Assembly (NCBI GenBank): GCA_947493745.1
Contig: CANLSM010000018.1
Span: 1 to 64,000, forward strand
Origin: an uncultured Paracoccaceae bacterium
GTDB lineage: Bacteria; Pseudomonadota; Alphaproteobacteria; Rhodobacterales; Rhodobacteraceae
Direction of reading: 5' to 3'
DNA length: 64,000 bases
In this document: one piece after another, positions 54,839-63,123 of the stretch
Numbering within the stretch: position 1 is the stretch's first letter
How the letters are laid out: each line of letters begins with the position of its first letter
Position numbers and translations under genes: made by a program
The notes under the pieces: model-generated
What the model saw: the letters and a program-made list of their open reading frames with translations, nothing else
Told to the model about the DNA's origin: nothing
The model's database searches: none

Positions 54839-55843
54839 ATGCCACCGGTCACCGCCCCTTTTCCGCTCTCCCGCCCCAGACGCCTGCGCAGAACGGATTG
54901 GATGCGCCGCCTGGTGGCCGAGAACGCCCTCTCCGTCGATGATCTGATCTGGCCGATCTTCGCTTGCGATGGCGAGGGCGTGACCGAACCCGTGGCCTCC
55001 ATGCCCGGCGTAAATCGGCTCAGCATCGACAATGCGGTCGGTGCCGCCGAGATGGCCGCAAATCTCGGCATTCCCTGCATTGCGCTTTTTCCCTATACGG
55101 ATGCATCCGTGAAGACGCCCGGGGCCGAGGAAGCCTGGAACCCCGAAAATCTTGTGAATCGCGCGACCCGAGCGATCAAGGCGGCGGTGCCGGACATCGG
55201 CGTCATGCTTGATGTGGCGCTCGATCCCTATAACTCGGATGGCCATGACGGCCTGGTGCGCGACGGCGTGGTGCTGAACGATGAAAGCCTGATGGCGCTG
55301 GAACGACAGGCCCTCGCCCATGCCGAAGCCGGCGCCGATATTCTGGGGCCCTCCGACATGATGGATGGCCGCATCCGCATCATCCGTCAGGCGCTGGAGG
55401 CGCATGAATTCCCCGATGTCACGATCCTCTCCTATGCTGCCAAATATGCGTCGGCGTTCTACGGCCCGTTCCGTGATGCGGTAGGGGCGTCCGGCGCGCT
55501 CAAGGGGGACAAGAAGACCTATCAGATGGACGCCGCCAACGGAGACGAGGCGCTCCGCGAGGTCGCCACCGATCTGGAAGAAGGCGCTGACATGGTGATG
55601 GTCAAGCCGGGCATGGCCTATCTGGACATATGTCACCGGGTGAAATCCGGATTTGGCGTGCCGACCTACGCCTATCAGGTCTCGGGTGAATATACGATGC
55701 TGGCAAGCACGGCGGATCAAGGCTGGCTCGACCGCGAGCAGGTGGTGATGGAAAGCCTCATGGCCTTCAAGCGCGCCGGGTGTGACGGTATTCTGACCTA
55801 CTTCGCCGTGGAAGCGGCCCGCACGTTGCTCGATCTCGGCTGA
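54839..55843 (+). CDS. hemB: Delta-aminolevulinic acid dehydratase (porphobilinogen synthase)
   Basis: A 334-residue enzyme that joins two 5-aminolevulinates into porphobilinogen for heme and cobalamin. The Schiff-base lysines are in SYAAKYAS and VMVKPGMAY. The metal loop reads DVALDPYNSDGHDG, with aspartates where zinc enzymes have cysteines, so this is the zinc-independent, magnesium-activated type. AGGA lies eight bases before the ATG at 54839, which is preferred to the ATG nine bases upstream. The stop is two bases from a structured repeat. Confidence 0.95.
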   Translation: MPPVTAPFPLSRPRRLRRTDWMRRLVAENALSVDDLIWPIFACDGEGVTEPVASMPGVNRLSIDNAVGAAEMAANLGIPCIALFPYTDASVKTPGAEEAWNPENLVNRATRAIKAAVPDIGVMLDVALDPYNSDGHDGLVRDGVVLNDESLMALERQALAHAEAGADILGPSDMMDGRIRIIRQALEAHEFPDVTILSYAAKYASAFYGPFRDAVGASGALKGDKKTYQMDAANGDEALREVATDLEEGADMVMVKPGMAYLDICHRVKSGFGVPTYAYQVSGEYTMLASTADQGWLDREQVVMESLMAFKRAGCDGILTYFAVEAARTLLDLG

Positions 55844-55845
55844 CG

Positions 55846-55934
55846 CTCCCGCCCGTCATACCCGATCGCTGACGCGATCAGGTCTTCCCGTTGGGCCGGG
55901 CCCCATGCCGTTCCGGCATGGGGCCCGGCCCAAC
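55846..55934 (+). repeat. Intergenic hairpin repeat element, copy 2 (after hemB)
   Basis: Starting two bases after the hemB stop: CTCCCGCCC (55846-55854), a 9-base spacer, hairpin GATCGC-TGAC-GCGATC (55864-55879), then TCCCGTTGGGCCGGGCC (55886-55902), which runs into a perfect 20-bp inverted repeat (55890-55909 and 55915-55934) around GTTCC. The first three parts match the element after der in sequence, order and spacing. The long stem is the strongest hairpin in the window and would act on both the hemB and the convergent transcript. Confidence 0.75.
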
Positions 55935-55981
55935 TGTTGTCGAAATCCGGCAGGATTGCGGAACAGGCGGGAGCGCGCACC

Positions 55982-56761
55982 TCACACCTCGGGCTCGGTG
56001 CCGCCGTAACGCAGCCAATAGTCTCGCACAAACGGCACGGCTCCCCGGCCCCATCTGAGCGGTTTGCCCCAGACCTGACCGCGATCCGGCACCACATCGA
56101 TCGGGCGCGGTTCTCCGTGAAACGCAAGCACCGAGACACCGGGCCAGGGGGCCTTTGGCTTGATGAAGCGGTTGAGAACGGGCGGCGCCAGAAGATGCCG
56201 TTTGAAGCTGATGATGGTGGGATGCTTCCAGAACCGCATGTCGCGGGCATAGGCGGTCACGAAGCGCTGCTCGTTGCGGAACTCCCGCGCCGCGTCTTCG
56301 GGGTCCTTGGCGTAGGCGTCATACATGTAGCTCATCTCGCCCAGCGTGAACGCGAAGATCGAGGTCTGGCCATTGACCTGCCACTTGCGGAAATAGTCGG
56401 CAAATCTCCGCCATTCCCGGATCACCACGATCTCGCCTTTCTCGCGGAACATCGGCTCCAGATCGCCGCAGATCACCGAGTCGAGATCGACAAAAAGGCA
56501 ACGCCCCTTGAGACCATAAAGATCAGGCTTGTATATCGTCAGCTTGGGCCAGCCGCCCGGGCGCGTAAAGGCATGTTCCATAAGAGGATCGGGCAGAGGA
56601 AAGCACTCCACACCGGGGTCTATCCCGGTCGTATCATCGGTCAGGCAGACGAAGCGATGCGGCACCTTGAGATTGTCACGCACCGCCCGGTAGAGCACGT
56701 TGACATAGTCGGGCCCGTAGAGCGTGCCCCATTTCATGCACAGCACGACATAGTCCGACAT
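55982..56761 (-). CDS. Glycosyltransferase-like protein
   Basis: A 259-residue protein with a GT-A-like beginning (YVVLCMKWGTLYGPDYVNVL) and a DxD motif in CLFVDLDSVICGDL (near 95-105), which would hold the nucleotide-sugar metal. Later WKHPTIISFKRHLL and LAFHGEPRP resemble capsule or O-antigen transferases. The ATG at 56761 has GGGAGG eight bases upstream. Donor and acceptor are unknown. It converges with hemB across the repeat element and is divergent from the SYLF gene. Confidence 0.72.
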   Translation of the reverse strand: MSDYVVLCMKWGTLYGPDYVNVLYRAVRDNLKVPHRFVCLTDDTTGIDPGVECFPLPDPLMEHAFTRPGGWPKLTIYKPDLYGLKGRCLFVDLDSVICGDLEPMFREKGEIVVIREWRRFADYFRKWQVNGQTSIFAFTLGEMSYMYDAYAKDPEDAAREFRNEQRFVTAYARDMRFWKHPTIISFKRHLLAPPVLNRFIKPKAPWPGVSVLAFHGEPRPIDVVPDRGQVWGKPLRWGRGAVPFVRDYWLRYGGTEPEV

Positions 56762-56913
56762 GGCCATCGCCTCCCTCTTTGTCTTCCCGCCTAGCATCTC
56801 CGCGGTGTCTTGCCAACAAGTGGTGACAGTCCTGACGCCACATGCTACATCTTGGGGAATGATCGGCAAAAAGACCGACACCGAGGCATGTTTTACCGCA
56901 AGAGGAGCTGTCC

Positions 56914-57471
56914 ATGAGCAACTGGACCCGCCGCACATTTTTGACCGCAACCGCCACAACCGTCGGCCTGAGCGCCTGCGCCCGCCGCCCGGCCAAAACC
57001 GGAGCCAGCATTGACGCGGATGTCGCCGCCAGCCGGCAACTTCTGTTCAACACCATCCCCGGCACCGAGAGCCTCGCCTCGCGGGCCGCAGGTGTGCTGA
57101 TCATACCGCGCATCACCGAAGGCGGCTTCATCATCAGCGGAGCCTATGGTGAGGGCTCACTGATGGTTGGCGAGGCGACGGTGGACTACATGTCGTTCTC
57201 GGCAGCCGCCCTTGGTTTCCAGATCGGCGCGCAACGCTACGCACAGGCCCTTTTCTTCATGACGCCGCAGGTGCTGCGCGATTTCCGTGTGACCGATGGC
57301 TGGGAACTGGGTGTAGATGCAGAATTTGCCGTGCTCGACAACGCCGCAGGGGCAGTCGGCGCCTCAACCAACACGATCACCAAGCCGGTCTATGCCATCA
57401 TCTACGGCCAGCGCGGACTGATTGCCGGTGCCAGCTTTGAAGGCGCAAAATACAGCCGGCTGATCCGGTAG
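56914..57471 (+). CDS. SYLF/YSC84-domain lipoprotein
   Basis: A 185-residue protein. The N-terminus has a twin-arginine-like RRTFL motif and a lipobox LSAC, pointing to export as a lipoprotein, possibly through Tat. The rest is a SYLF (YSC84-like, lipid-binding) domain with AAGVLIIPRITEGGFIISG and the late YGQRGLIAGASFEG. Bacterial members are of unknown function; eukaryotic ones bind phosphoinositides. AAGAGGAG is close to the ATG. Its stop lies in a hairpin shared with the convergent gene. Confidence 0.85.
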   Translation: MSNWTRRTFLTATATTVGLSACARRPAKTGASIDADVAASRQLLFNTIPGTESLASRAAGVLIIPRITEGGFIISGAYGEGSLMVGEATVDYMSFSAAALGFQIGAQRYAQALFFMTPQVLRDFRVTDGWELGVDAEFAVLDNAAGAVGASTNTITKPVYAIIYGQRGLIAGASFEGAKYSRLIR

Positions 57472-57501
57472 GCGGGCTGATCCAGGTGGGATCGTGCCTA
57501 C
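57468..57501. terminator. Bidirectional hairpin spanning two stop codons
   Basis: GTAGGC (57468-57473) pairs with GCCTAC (57496-57501), and inside it GATCC (57479-57483) pairs with GGATC (57489-57493). The outer arms contain the TAG of the rightward SYLF gene and the TAG of the leftward gene. It is probably a shared transcript end, although no T-run is seen on either strand. Confidence 0.5.
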
Positions 57502-59087
57502 CTGTAAGCAAGATCTTCAATGGGCGCATCGATAAGCGAGGGGCAGAGTTTTGGCTCCTCGCGTTCCTCGCTCAGAGCCCTTAGGGCATTCTGATAAAAC
57601 TCGTTGCGAGGCTGGCACTCCCAAGTCTGGCTGCGCGTACTTTCACAAACCGCTTCCAGAATGCGGGCGGCCTGAACGAAGCCACAGTTCGCCTGCCCTT
57701 CCACCTTGGCAAGTTCGACCGGTCGGTCATGAAAGCTGCTCAACCCCTTATCAGCCGCATGATCATAGAGTTTCTTTATGCCTTCGGCGTTGATGTAGTT
57801 TTTAAGAACGTAATGCAGACCATAGTTTGAAAGCCAGGCGGCATTCTCGAAGTACCCTGCTCGTTTCAGGATATCAGCGGTTGTATGGGAAGGATGATAG
57901 GACGCGAGAGTCGACCATATCTCGGGGTCCCATTGGCCGTACATCTGGGCCTGTTCAAGCCTCGCATATATTTCTCGATATTCCTGAGAGTTGTCTTCAC
58001 GCCTTATCGCATCAAGGCACGGTCTTTCCAGGCTCAGGATCAGGTCGGGCTCAAGCGGGCTCCACGCATAACTTTTTCTCACCCGTTCGGCCTGCTTGGC
58101 ATCTTCCTCATCCAGAATATCGATCAGGCGGTTTATCTTCTTTTGATCATCAGACACTCTTCCCAGTCCGCCGCCCATTGTCATCGATGAAAACTCGTTG
58201 GGAACAAAGACGCCACGAATGTTTGTCAGATAGCGGCTGTCAAACTCACCATTGGCCTCATAAAGCGCAAGCACCCGGTCAATATCGGGATCATGAAAGA
58301 TAATGTGTTCCAACCGCTCGGACGGGTATCGCGTAAGAGGCTGACTATCGAATTGCTTGAGTACCCAGATGTCGTTCTCGATGTCCCGTCCATAATACCG
58401 TTCAAAGAAAACCGCATCCATCCAACATTCGTCAAAATCGAGATTGTCGTCCTCCCGAAGTTTGTCGCCATAGGTTTCGCAGAGTTCAAACATGCGACCG
58501 ATGGAGCCACCCCAGCGGGGCGAACTTCCGGAGACCGCCGTAAAAAGCCCACGACGGCTCGGTGCGTGGATCATAACTTGTCTGATCACCTCGGCCTCGC
58601 TCATGGGCAACCGGGTCAGTCGCGACAGAGCCAAAACAAGATCGGCAGCCGGTATCATTTCCTTCCGCTTCTCCCAGACCGGAAAAGCAAGGCGCGCAGC
58701 TTCCGTTATGTGAGTATCAAAGAGCTTTCGCGCCTCATCTGAGGTGAGACGATACTCACTCGTGCCTCGATATATCCACGCCAGCTGATACTGGTTCCAT
58801 CCTTTGGCAAGGGCAGCGTGATGCGACAACGGTTGCTCATCGGCCCAGTCCTCAACAAATTCAACGACCTTCGAGTGTGTGGTCATGAAGAGAGCGTAGA
58901 ACTCGCGCTGGTGCTTGTAGTTTTGCGCACCACGTTCAACGTCGGCCTCAAGTTCAACAAGAAATGCCTCTACCTCCTCATGATCACCATTCAGGAGAAG
59001 TTCGGCAAACGCGTCCTTGGTCATGGCCGCAGCAGAAGCTGCAGACAGCACAAAGGCGAGAAGGACGCTTGTAAGTATCTGTTTCAT
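57498..59087 (-). CDS. Large secreted helical-repeat protein, unknown
   Basis: A 529-residue protein with a clear signal peptide (about 1-21, cleavage near SAAAM). The mature part is acidic and mainly helical, with aromatic-rich segments and repeat-like helix pairs at the start (AFAELLLNGDHEEVEAFLVE), which recalls TPR-like or DUF4034-type periplasmic proteins; I cannot confirm either. Six or so cysteines occur mainly in the last third. GC is about 52 % in sampled blocks, lower than most neighbours. No obvious partner gene. Confidence 0.7.
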   Translation of the reverse strand: MKQILTSVLLAFVLSAASAAAMTKDAFAELLLNGDHEEVEAFLVELEADVERGAQNYKHQREFYALFMTTHSKVVEFVEDWADEQPLSHHAALAKGWNQYQLAWIYRGTSEYRLTSDEARKLFDTHITEAARLAFPVWEKRKEMIPAADLVLALSRLTRLPMSEAEVIRQVMIHAPSRRGLFTAVSGSSPRWGGSIGRMFELCETYGDKLREDDNLDFDECWMDAVFFERYYGRDIENDIWVLKQFDSQPLTRYPSERLEHIIFHDPDIDRVLALYEANGEFDSRYLTNIRGVFVPNEFSSMTMGGGLGRVSDDQKKINRLIDILDEEDAKQAERVRKSYAWSPLEPDLILSLERPCLDAIRREDNSQEYREIYARLEQAQMYGQWDPEIWSTLASYHPSHTTADILKRAGYFENAAWLSNYGLHYVLKNYINAEGIKKLYDHAADKGLSSFHDRPVELAKVEGQANCGFVQAARILEAVCESTRSQTWECQPRNEFYQNALRALSEEREEPKLCPSLIDAPIEDLAYR

Positions 59088-59278
59088 ATCAAAACCGGTA
59101 GCGATTGATGAGGTGGTCGAACAATACCTGATCTTTTACCGGAAGGCATCAGGAGTATCCCATCCATCTGCATCTCGTGATTCCGAAAGTCGCGCCAACG
59201 CCGCAGTTTAAAGGTCATCGGCGGGCGCGAAGCCGCCTGGCCTGGCGCCCGCCTTGCCATGCCCCCGACTGATGCGTT

Positions 59279-59431
59279 CTATATCCTGACCTCGAACGCG
59301 CCATCGTCGCCGGACAGGAGGCCTCGGCCTTCGGGCAGCTCGTCCCGCTTCTCGATGAGACTCGGATCAATGGGGGGACCTGAGCAGGCAGCGATGATCA
59401 GCATGCCCAGGGCAATGACAACCGCGCGCAT
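59279..59431 (-). CDS. Small lipoprotein coupled to the porin gene
   Basis: A 50-residue protein. The first 15 residues form a signal peptide ending in the lipobox IIAAC (C15), so the mature lipoprotein would be only 36 residues, with an acidic stretch (RDELPEGRGLLSGDDG). The porin TGA and this ATG share one base (TGATG), which couples their translation. It is easily missed because of its size. A role with the porin in the outer membrane is inferred from the coupling alone. Confidence 0.65.
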   Translation of the reverse strand: MRAVVIALGMLIIAACSGPPIDPSLIEKRDELPEGRGLLSGDDGAFEVRI

Positions 59432-60534
59432 CAGAACTTGATCCGCGCGCCGGTCAGGACCGCCGAGATGTCTTCGAACTCGGCGCCAGGCTGCTCATAT
59501 TCGTAGTTGCGAACACCCAGATAGAGATCCGTTCCGACACGATCGATGCTCTGCACGGCAAAAAGACCGTAGGACGTCGCCTCATCCCCCAGCACGCCGG
59601 TATCCTCATTCAACGAGTAATCCACCGCGAACGCCGTCTTCCCGAGCGATGTCAGGCCATTGGTCTGATAGCCCAGCTTGACGTAACCAAAGGTCGGGTC
59701 GCGGGTGTCCGTCGTGTCGGACAGATCGGTCTGCGCGGCTGCAAGCGTCAGGCTGACGCCGGAATTCACATGCAGCAGCGACAGGGAGCCGTTGGTGGTC
59801 TCGTTGCTTTCGTCATCGGACGAGAATGCGATGGCAGACGCCACCGCCACGCCGCCGAACTCATTGGCATAGCGAAGTGCGACGTCATACTGATCATCCG
59901 ATGCAGCCGATGCGGAGAGCGAAAAGCCCGCGAAGCCCGGCGTGTCATACCGGATGCGGTCCCGGCGACTCAGCCCGTCAAAGTTGGCGAAAACGCTGCC
60001 GACATTCACATCGGACAACACACCATCGGTTCCGCGGAAAAGAATGCCTCCCGCCAGATCCGCCACCCCGGAATAGCCGACGACGGCTGTGCCAGAGAGA
60101 TCTTCTTCGGACGTGCCATCGGACGCGGTGCTGCCCTGCCCCAGTGTCAGACGCCCCCACGCCTGATTGTCGAGATAGACCTCAAGCTTGCGCTCGGTGA
60201 AACTGTCGCCGCCGGATGTCTCGTCGAGCTGGTTGACCGATGCCGTTGAATTGGACTCGATCTGCACCTCGATATTGACGCCGACCGTTGTCCGGTCGTT
60301 CAGATCCCCTTCGCCGGTAAATCTCAGCCGGGTCGAGCTGTTATCATTGTCGACAAAGAACGTGTCGGTCTGCTCGCCATCATCGGTGAAGAGCACGCCG
60401 CGGTTCACCTGACCAGACAGCTGCAAGCGGATGCCGGTGTCACCGCTCGCGACAACACCGGATTGATCCTGCCCGTAAGCCGGGACCGAAAGGACCCCGA
60501 TTGTGGCTGTGGAAAGTAAGAGAAATGTCCTCAT
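59431..60534 (-). CDS. Outer-membrane porin
   Basis: A 367-residue porin with a signal peptide (cleavage near YGQ-DQ, about 22) and a beta-barrel of alternating strands, ending in ARIKF with the C-terminal phenylalanine needed for BAM recognition. The strand GIRLQLSGQVNRGVLF at the start and DQYDVALRYANEFGG are typical of the Rhodobacter-type porin family. AAGG precedes the ATG at 60534; an extension to 60576 is unlikely. Small-solute diffusion is expected. It is followed by a coupled lipoprotein gene. Confidence 0.88.
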   Translation of the reverse strand: MRTFLLLSTATIGVLSVPAYGQDQSGVVASGDTGIRLQLSGQVNRGVLFTDDGEQTDTFFVDNDNSSTRLRFTGEGDLNDRTTVGVNIEVQIESNSTASVNQLDETSGGDSFTERKLEVYLDNQAWGRLTLGQGSTASDGTSEEDLSGTAVVGYSGVADLAGGILFRGTDGVLSDVNVGSVFANFDGLSRRDRIRYDTPGFAGFSLSASAASDDQYDVALRYANEFGGVAVASAIAFSSDDESNETTNGSLSLLHVNSGVSLTLAAAQTDLSDTTDTRDPTFGYVKLGYQTNGLTSLGKTAFAVDYSLNEDTGVLGDEATSYGLFAVQSIDRVGTDLYLGVRNYEYEQPGAEFEDISAVLTGARIKF

Positions 60535-61060
60535 GTCTGCACACCTTTTCTGAAGAGATGTGGTTGGGAGAGACATGCTGGCACAGGTTTTGGGCCGCGG
60601 CTGTAGTCACACAGCAACCACGGAAATGTGGATGCCAACCGCTTGAAAAGGGCCGCCTATCTTGTTGAAAAAAATGCGAAAGAGCGCGAAAGTCAATCCG
60701 TTGGAACATTGCCGTTCCCGAGTCGTGTCAGGCTTCGGGGATACATCACGAAAGCGGCCCGGTAAGGATCACCTTACTGATGGGCATCCAACTGGAATCC
60801 CGCCACTATCACCGCTTCACCGAGGATTTATTCGCCCGGTGGACACCTTTCTGGTAAGAACCCGCATCTCGAAGGCCCAAGCCGTGGTCCCGGGGTGATT
60901 TTCAAAAACTGTCGGAAGAGTTTCGCAAGGAAGCGATGATCTTGGGTTGCCGACTGACAGTTGGGGTAACCAGACCGGCGATGCATCGGCTTCCTTGCAA
61001 AAACAGTTATAGCAACAAGGGATTTAGCTGCGTTGAATGCTCCGTTAATCCGCAGTTAAT
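60535..61060. other. Gene-free region with an imperfect inverted repeat (60907-61008)
   Basis: No credible gene lies in these 526 bases between the porin start and the kinase stop. The porin promoter must be in the left part, but I see no clear hexamers. At the right end three nested pairings occur: AACTGT (60907-60912) with ACAGTT (61003-61008); GCAAGGAAGC plus GATG (60925-60938) with CATC-G-GCTTCCTTGC (60984-60998); and GGTTGCC (60945-60951) with GGTAACC (60965-60971). This may be a structured RNA or a short non-autonomous mobile element. Confidence 0.5.
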
Positions 61061-62404
61061 CTACCCTGAGGGTGAGTGTCGCGGCGGCAAGGCGACACTC
61101 ACCCGAAGCCCGCCAAGTCGAGGCGCACGGTCGAGCGACAGTTTACCCTCGTAGATATCGACGAGGTCCCGGACAATTGACAAGCCCAGCCCACTGCCGG
61201 GCATGGCGGTGTCGAGCCGCCCGCCGGCGCGCAGCGCCTCCGCTCTCATCTCGTCGGGAATGCCGGGACCATCATCGCTCACCTCGATGACACAGAACCC
61301 GTCACGGGCCTCGACGCCCACCTCGACCTTGCTCCGGCACCATTTGAGCGCGTTTTCCAGAACGTTGCCGAGGATCTCCTCAAGATCCTGGCGGTCTACA
61401 AATACGTAGTGCAATGCTTCGACATGGGTCTCGATGGTTTTTCCATCGCTGGACGGCAGGGTCGAAATCGCCCGGACAAGTCGGACAACCGCATCGCGGA
61501 TCGACACCGGCTTGACAGCCGGGCCCGCTGCATTGGCCGCCCTGAGCCGCGCCAGCGAACGGGAGACCTGCGCATCAATCCGGTTCAGTGCGTCAGCCGA
61601 GATCGTCGTGTCAAAGCCCTTCCCCTCCAGTTCGACGAGCGTGTTGCGCAGGATTGCGGACGGGGTTTTCAGGGCATGCGCGAGGTCGGCAGACTGACGC
61701 CGGGCGCTGTCCATGATATTTGCATTCTTGGCCAGAACCGCGTTCAGATCAGAGACCAGCGGCGAGACCTCCTCGGGATACTCGTCGGGGTCCATCTCCT
61801 GCCCCTGCTCCCAGCGATGCGCCACGTCATCACGCAGCTTGTTGAGCGGGCGCAGGGCAAGCGACATCTGCACAGCCGCGCCCGAGAGCATCAGCAAGCC
61901 GATACCGGCAAAGACCAGCGTCATGTTGCGTCGCAGGCCCGCGCGTTGCTCAGCCAGCGTGTTGAGCGATTCGGCCGTCAGCACGCTCCAGACCGAACCG
62001 TCATCGAGCATCAACGACTGACGGGTCCCCCTGACCATACCATTGGGACCCTCCCCTTCCCAAATCTCGGTCGAGGGTCCGAGCTCGGTCGGTTTTGGAA
62101 AGAGCGTGTCGAAGAGAGATCTGGACACGACGGCCGCGTCCTGCTCGGAGACCACCTGCCAGTAACGCCCGGAGTAGGGTTTGTCATAGCGCGGATCGGT
62201 GAGGGCGAAGCGCATCTGATCCTCATTGCCGCCCGTGTTGCTCAACGCCACGGCGACCTGCAGGTGCCGATCAAGCAGCGCCTGATCGAACTGGGTCTGA
62301 ATGACCCTGTCCATGATGTAGAACAGCCCGGCTGCACCAAACAAAATCGTGGCGCTCGTCCAGATCAGACTTCCGACGATCACACGCCGCCGCAGTGATA
62401 CCAT
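61061..62404 (-). CDS. Two-component sensor histidine kinase, PhoQ-like
   Basis: A 447-residue kinase: helix about 8-31, a periplasmic sensor domain, helix about 161-184, HAMP-like linker, H-box DLAHALKTP with H243, N-box LGNVLENALKW, and G-boxes DDGPGIP and GSGLGLSIV. The layout is that of PhoQ-type kinases, which sense divalent cations or peptides; the signal here is unknown. The ATG shares one base with the stop of the regulator gene (TAATG). A 13-bp inverted repeat (61070-61082 and 61092-61104) lies within its last codons. Confidence 0.92.
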   Translation of the reverse strand: MVSLRRRVIVGSLIWTSATILFGAAGLFYIMDRVIQTQFDQALLDRHLQVAVALSNTGGNEDQMRFALTDPRYDKPYSGRYWQVVSEQDAAVVSRSLFDTLFPKPTELGPSTEIWEGEGPNGMVRGTRQSLMLDDGSVWSVLTAESLNTLAEQRAGLRRNMTLVFAGIGLLMLSGAAVQMSLALRPLNKLRDDVAHRWEQGQEMDPDEYPEEVSPLVSDLNAVLAKNANIMDSARRQSADLAHALKTPSAILRNTLVELEGKGFDTTISADALNRIDAQVSRSLARLRAANAAGPAVKPVSIRDAVVRLVRAISTLPSSDGKTIETHVEALHYVFVDRQDLEEILGNVLENALKWCRSKVEVGVEARDGFCVIEVSDDGPGIPDEMRAEALRAGGRLDTAMPGSGLGLSIVRDLVDIYEGKLSLDRAPRLGGLRVSVALPPRHSPSG

Positions 62405-63060
62405 TACAAATCCAGTATATACCCCCGCCCACGCTCGGTACGGATCAGATCCAGGCCGATCTTCTTGCGCAGACGTGTCACAAATACGGCAATTGTATTG
62501 GAATCTCTGTCGTTGTCATAGCTGTAGATGTGATCCGACAGTTCCGAGCGCGAAACCGGGCGGCCCGGATTATGGAGCAGGTAGGTCAGGACAGCAAGTT
62601 CCTGCGCGGTCAGCTCAATCGGCACGCCCGACACACTTGCCTGCCCGGTTCGGGTGTCAAACGCGAACTCGCCCTTCTCGATCCGGGGGTTGGCCTGACC
62701 GGTATTGCGGCGGATAAGGGCGCGGATGCGGGCCGAGACCTCTGCCATGTGGAAGGGCTTCGTGATGTAGTCATCGGCGCCCGCATCCAGACCGTCCACA
62801 CGCTCGGACCAGCCATCACGTGCCGTCAGGATGAGGACCGGGGTCTTGATGCCATCACTGCGCCACTGCTTGAGAACAGACAGCCCGTCGCGACCGGGCA
62901 GTCCGAGATCGAGGATGATCACATCATAGGGCTCACTCGCGCCTAAGAAGGCACCTTCAATGCCGTCATTGGCGACATCGACCACACGCCCTTCGGCGGT
63001 CAGCATCCGAACGAGTTGGTCGCACAGGACAGGTTCATCTTCGACAAGGAGTATGCGCAT
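62404..63060 (-). CDS. OmpR/PhoP-family response regulator
   Basis: A 218-residue regulator. The receiver domain has the acidic pocket E7-D8, phospho-acceptor D51 in ILDLGLPG, and ITKPF near 100. The winged-helix domain (about 125-218) includes ELTAQELAVLTYLLHNPG and VTRLRKKIG. It is paired with the kinase gene that follows. The PepSY-repeat protein gene 63 bases upstream on the same strand is probably part of the same operon, a common arrangement for PhoPQ-like systems. Confidence 0.95.
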   Translation of the reverse strand: MRILLVEDEPVLCDQLVRMLTAEGRVVDVANDGIEGAFLGASEPYDVIILDLGLPGRDGLSVLKQWRSDGIKTPVLILTARDGWSERVDGLDAGADDYITKPFHMAEVSARIRALIRRNTGQANPRIEKGEFAFDTRTGQASVSGVPIELTAQELAVLTYLLHNPGRPVSRSELSDHIYSYDNDRDSNTIAVFVTRLRKKIGLDLIRTERGRGYILDL

Positions 63061-63123
63061 CAGGCCCGGTCTTTGATCAGGGTGCCCTGCATCCGAACGG
63101 TCGCACGGGCCGCCGTCAAGCCG

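Noticed and set aside
60662-60898. 78-codon frame on the plus strand
   Set aside because: It shows no homology, codon pattern or ribosome site to support it. The region is better explained as intergenic.
60925-60998. Integron attC site
   Set aside because: The core RYYYAAC and GTTRRRY ends are not found at the tips of the stem, and no cassette genes are present.
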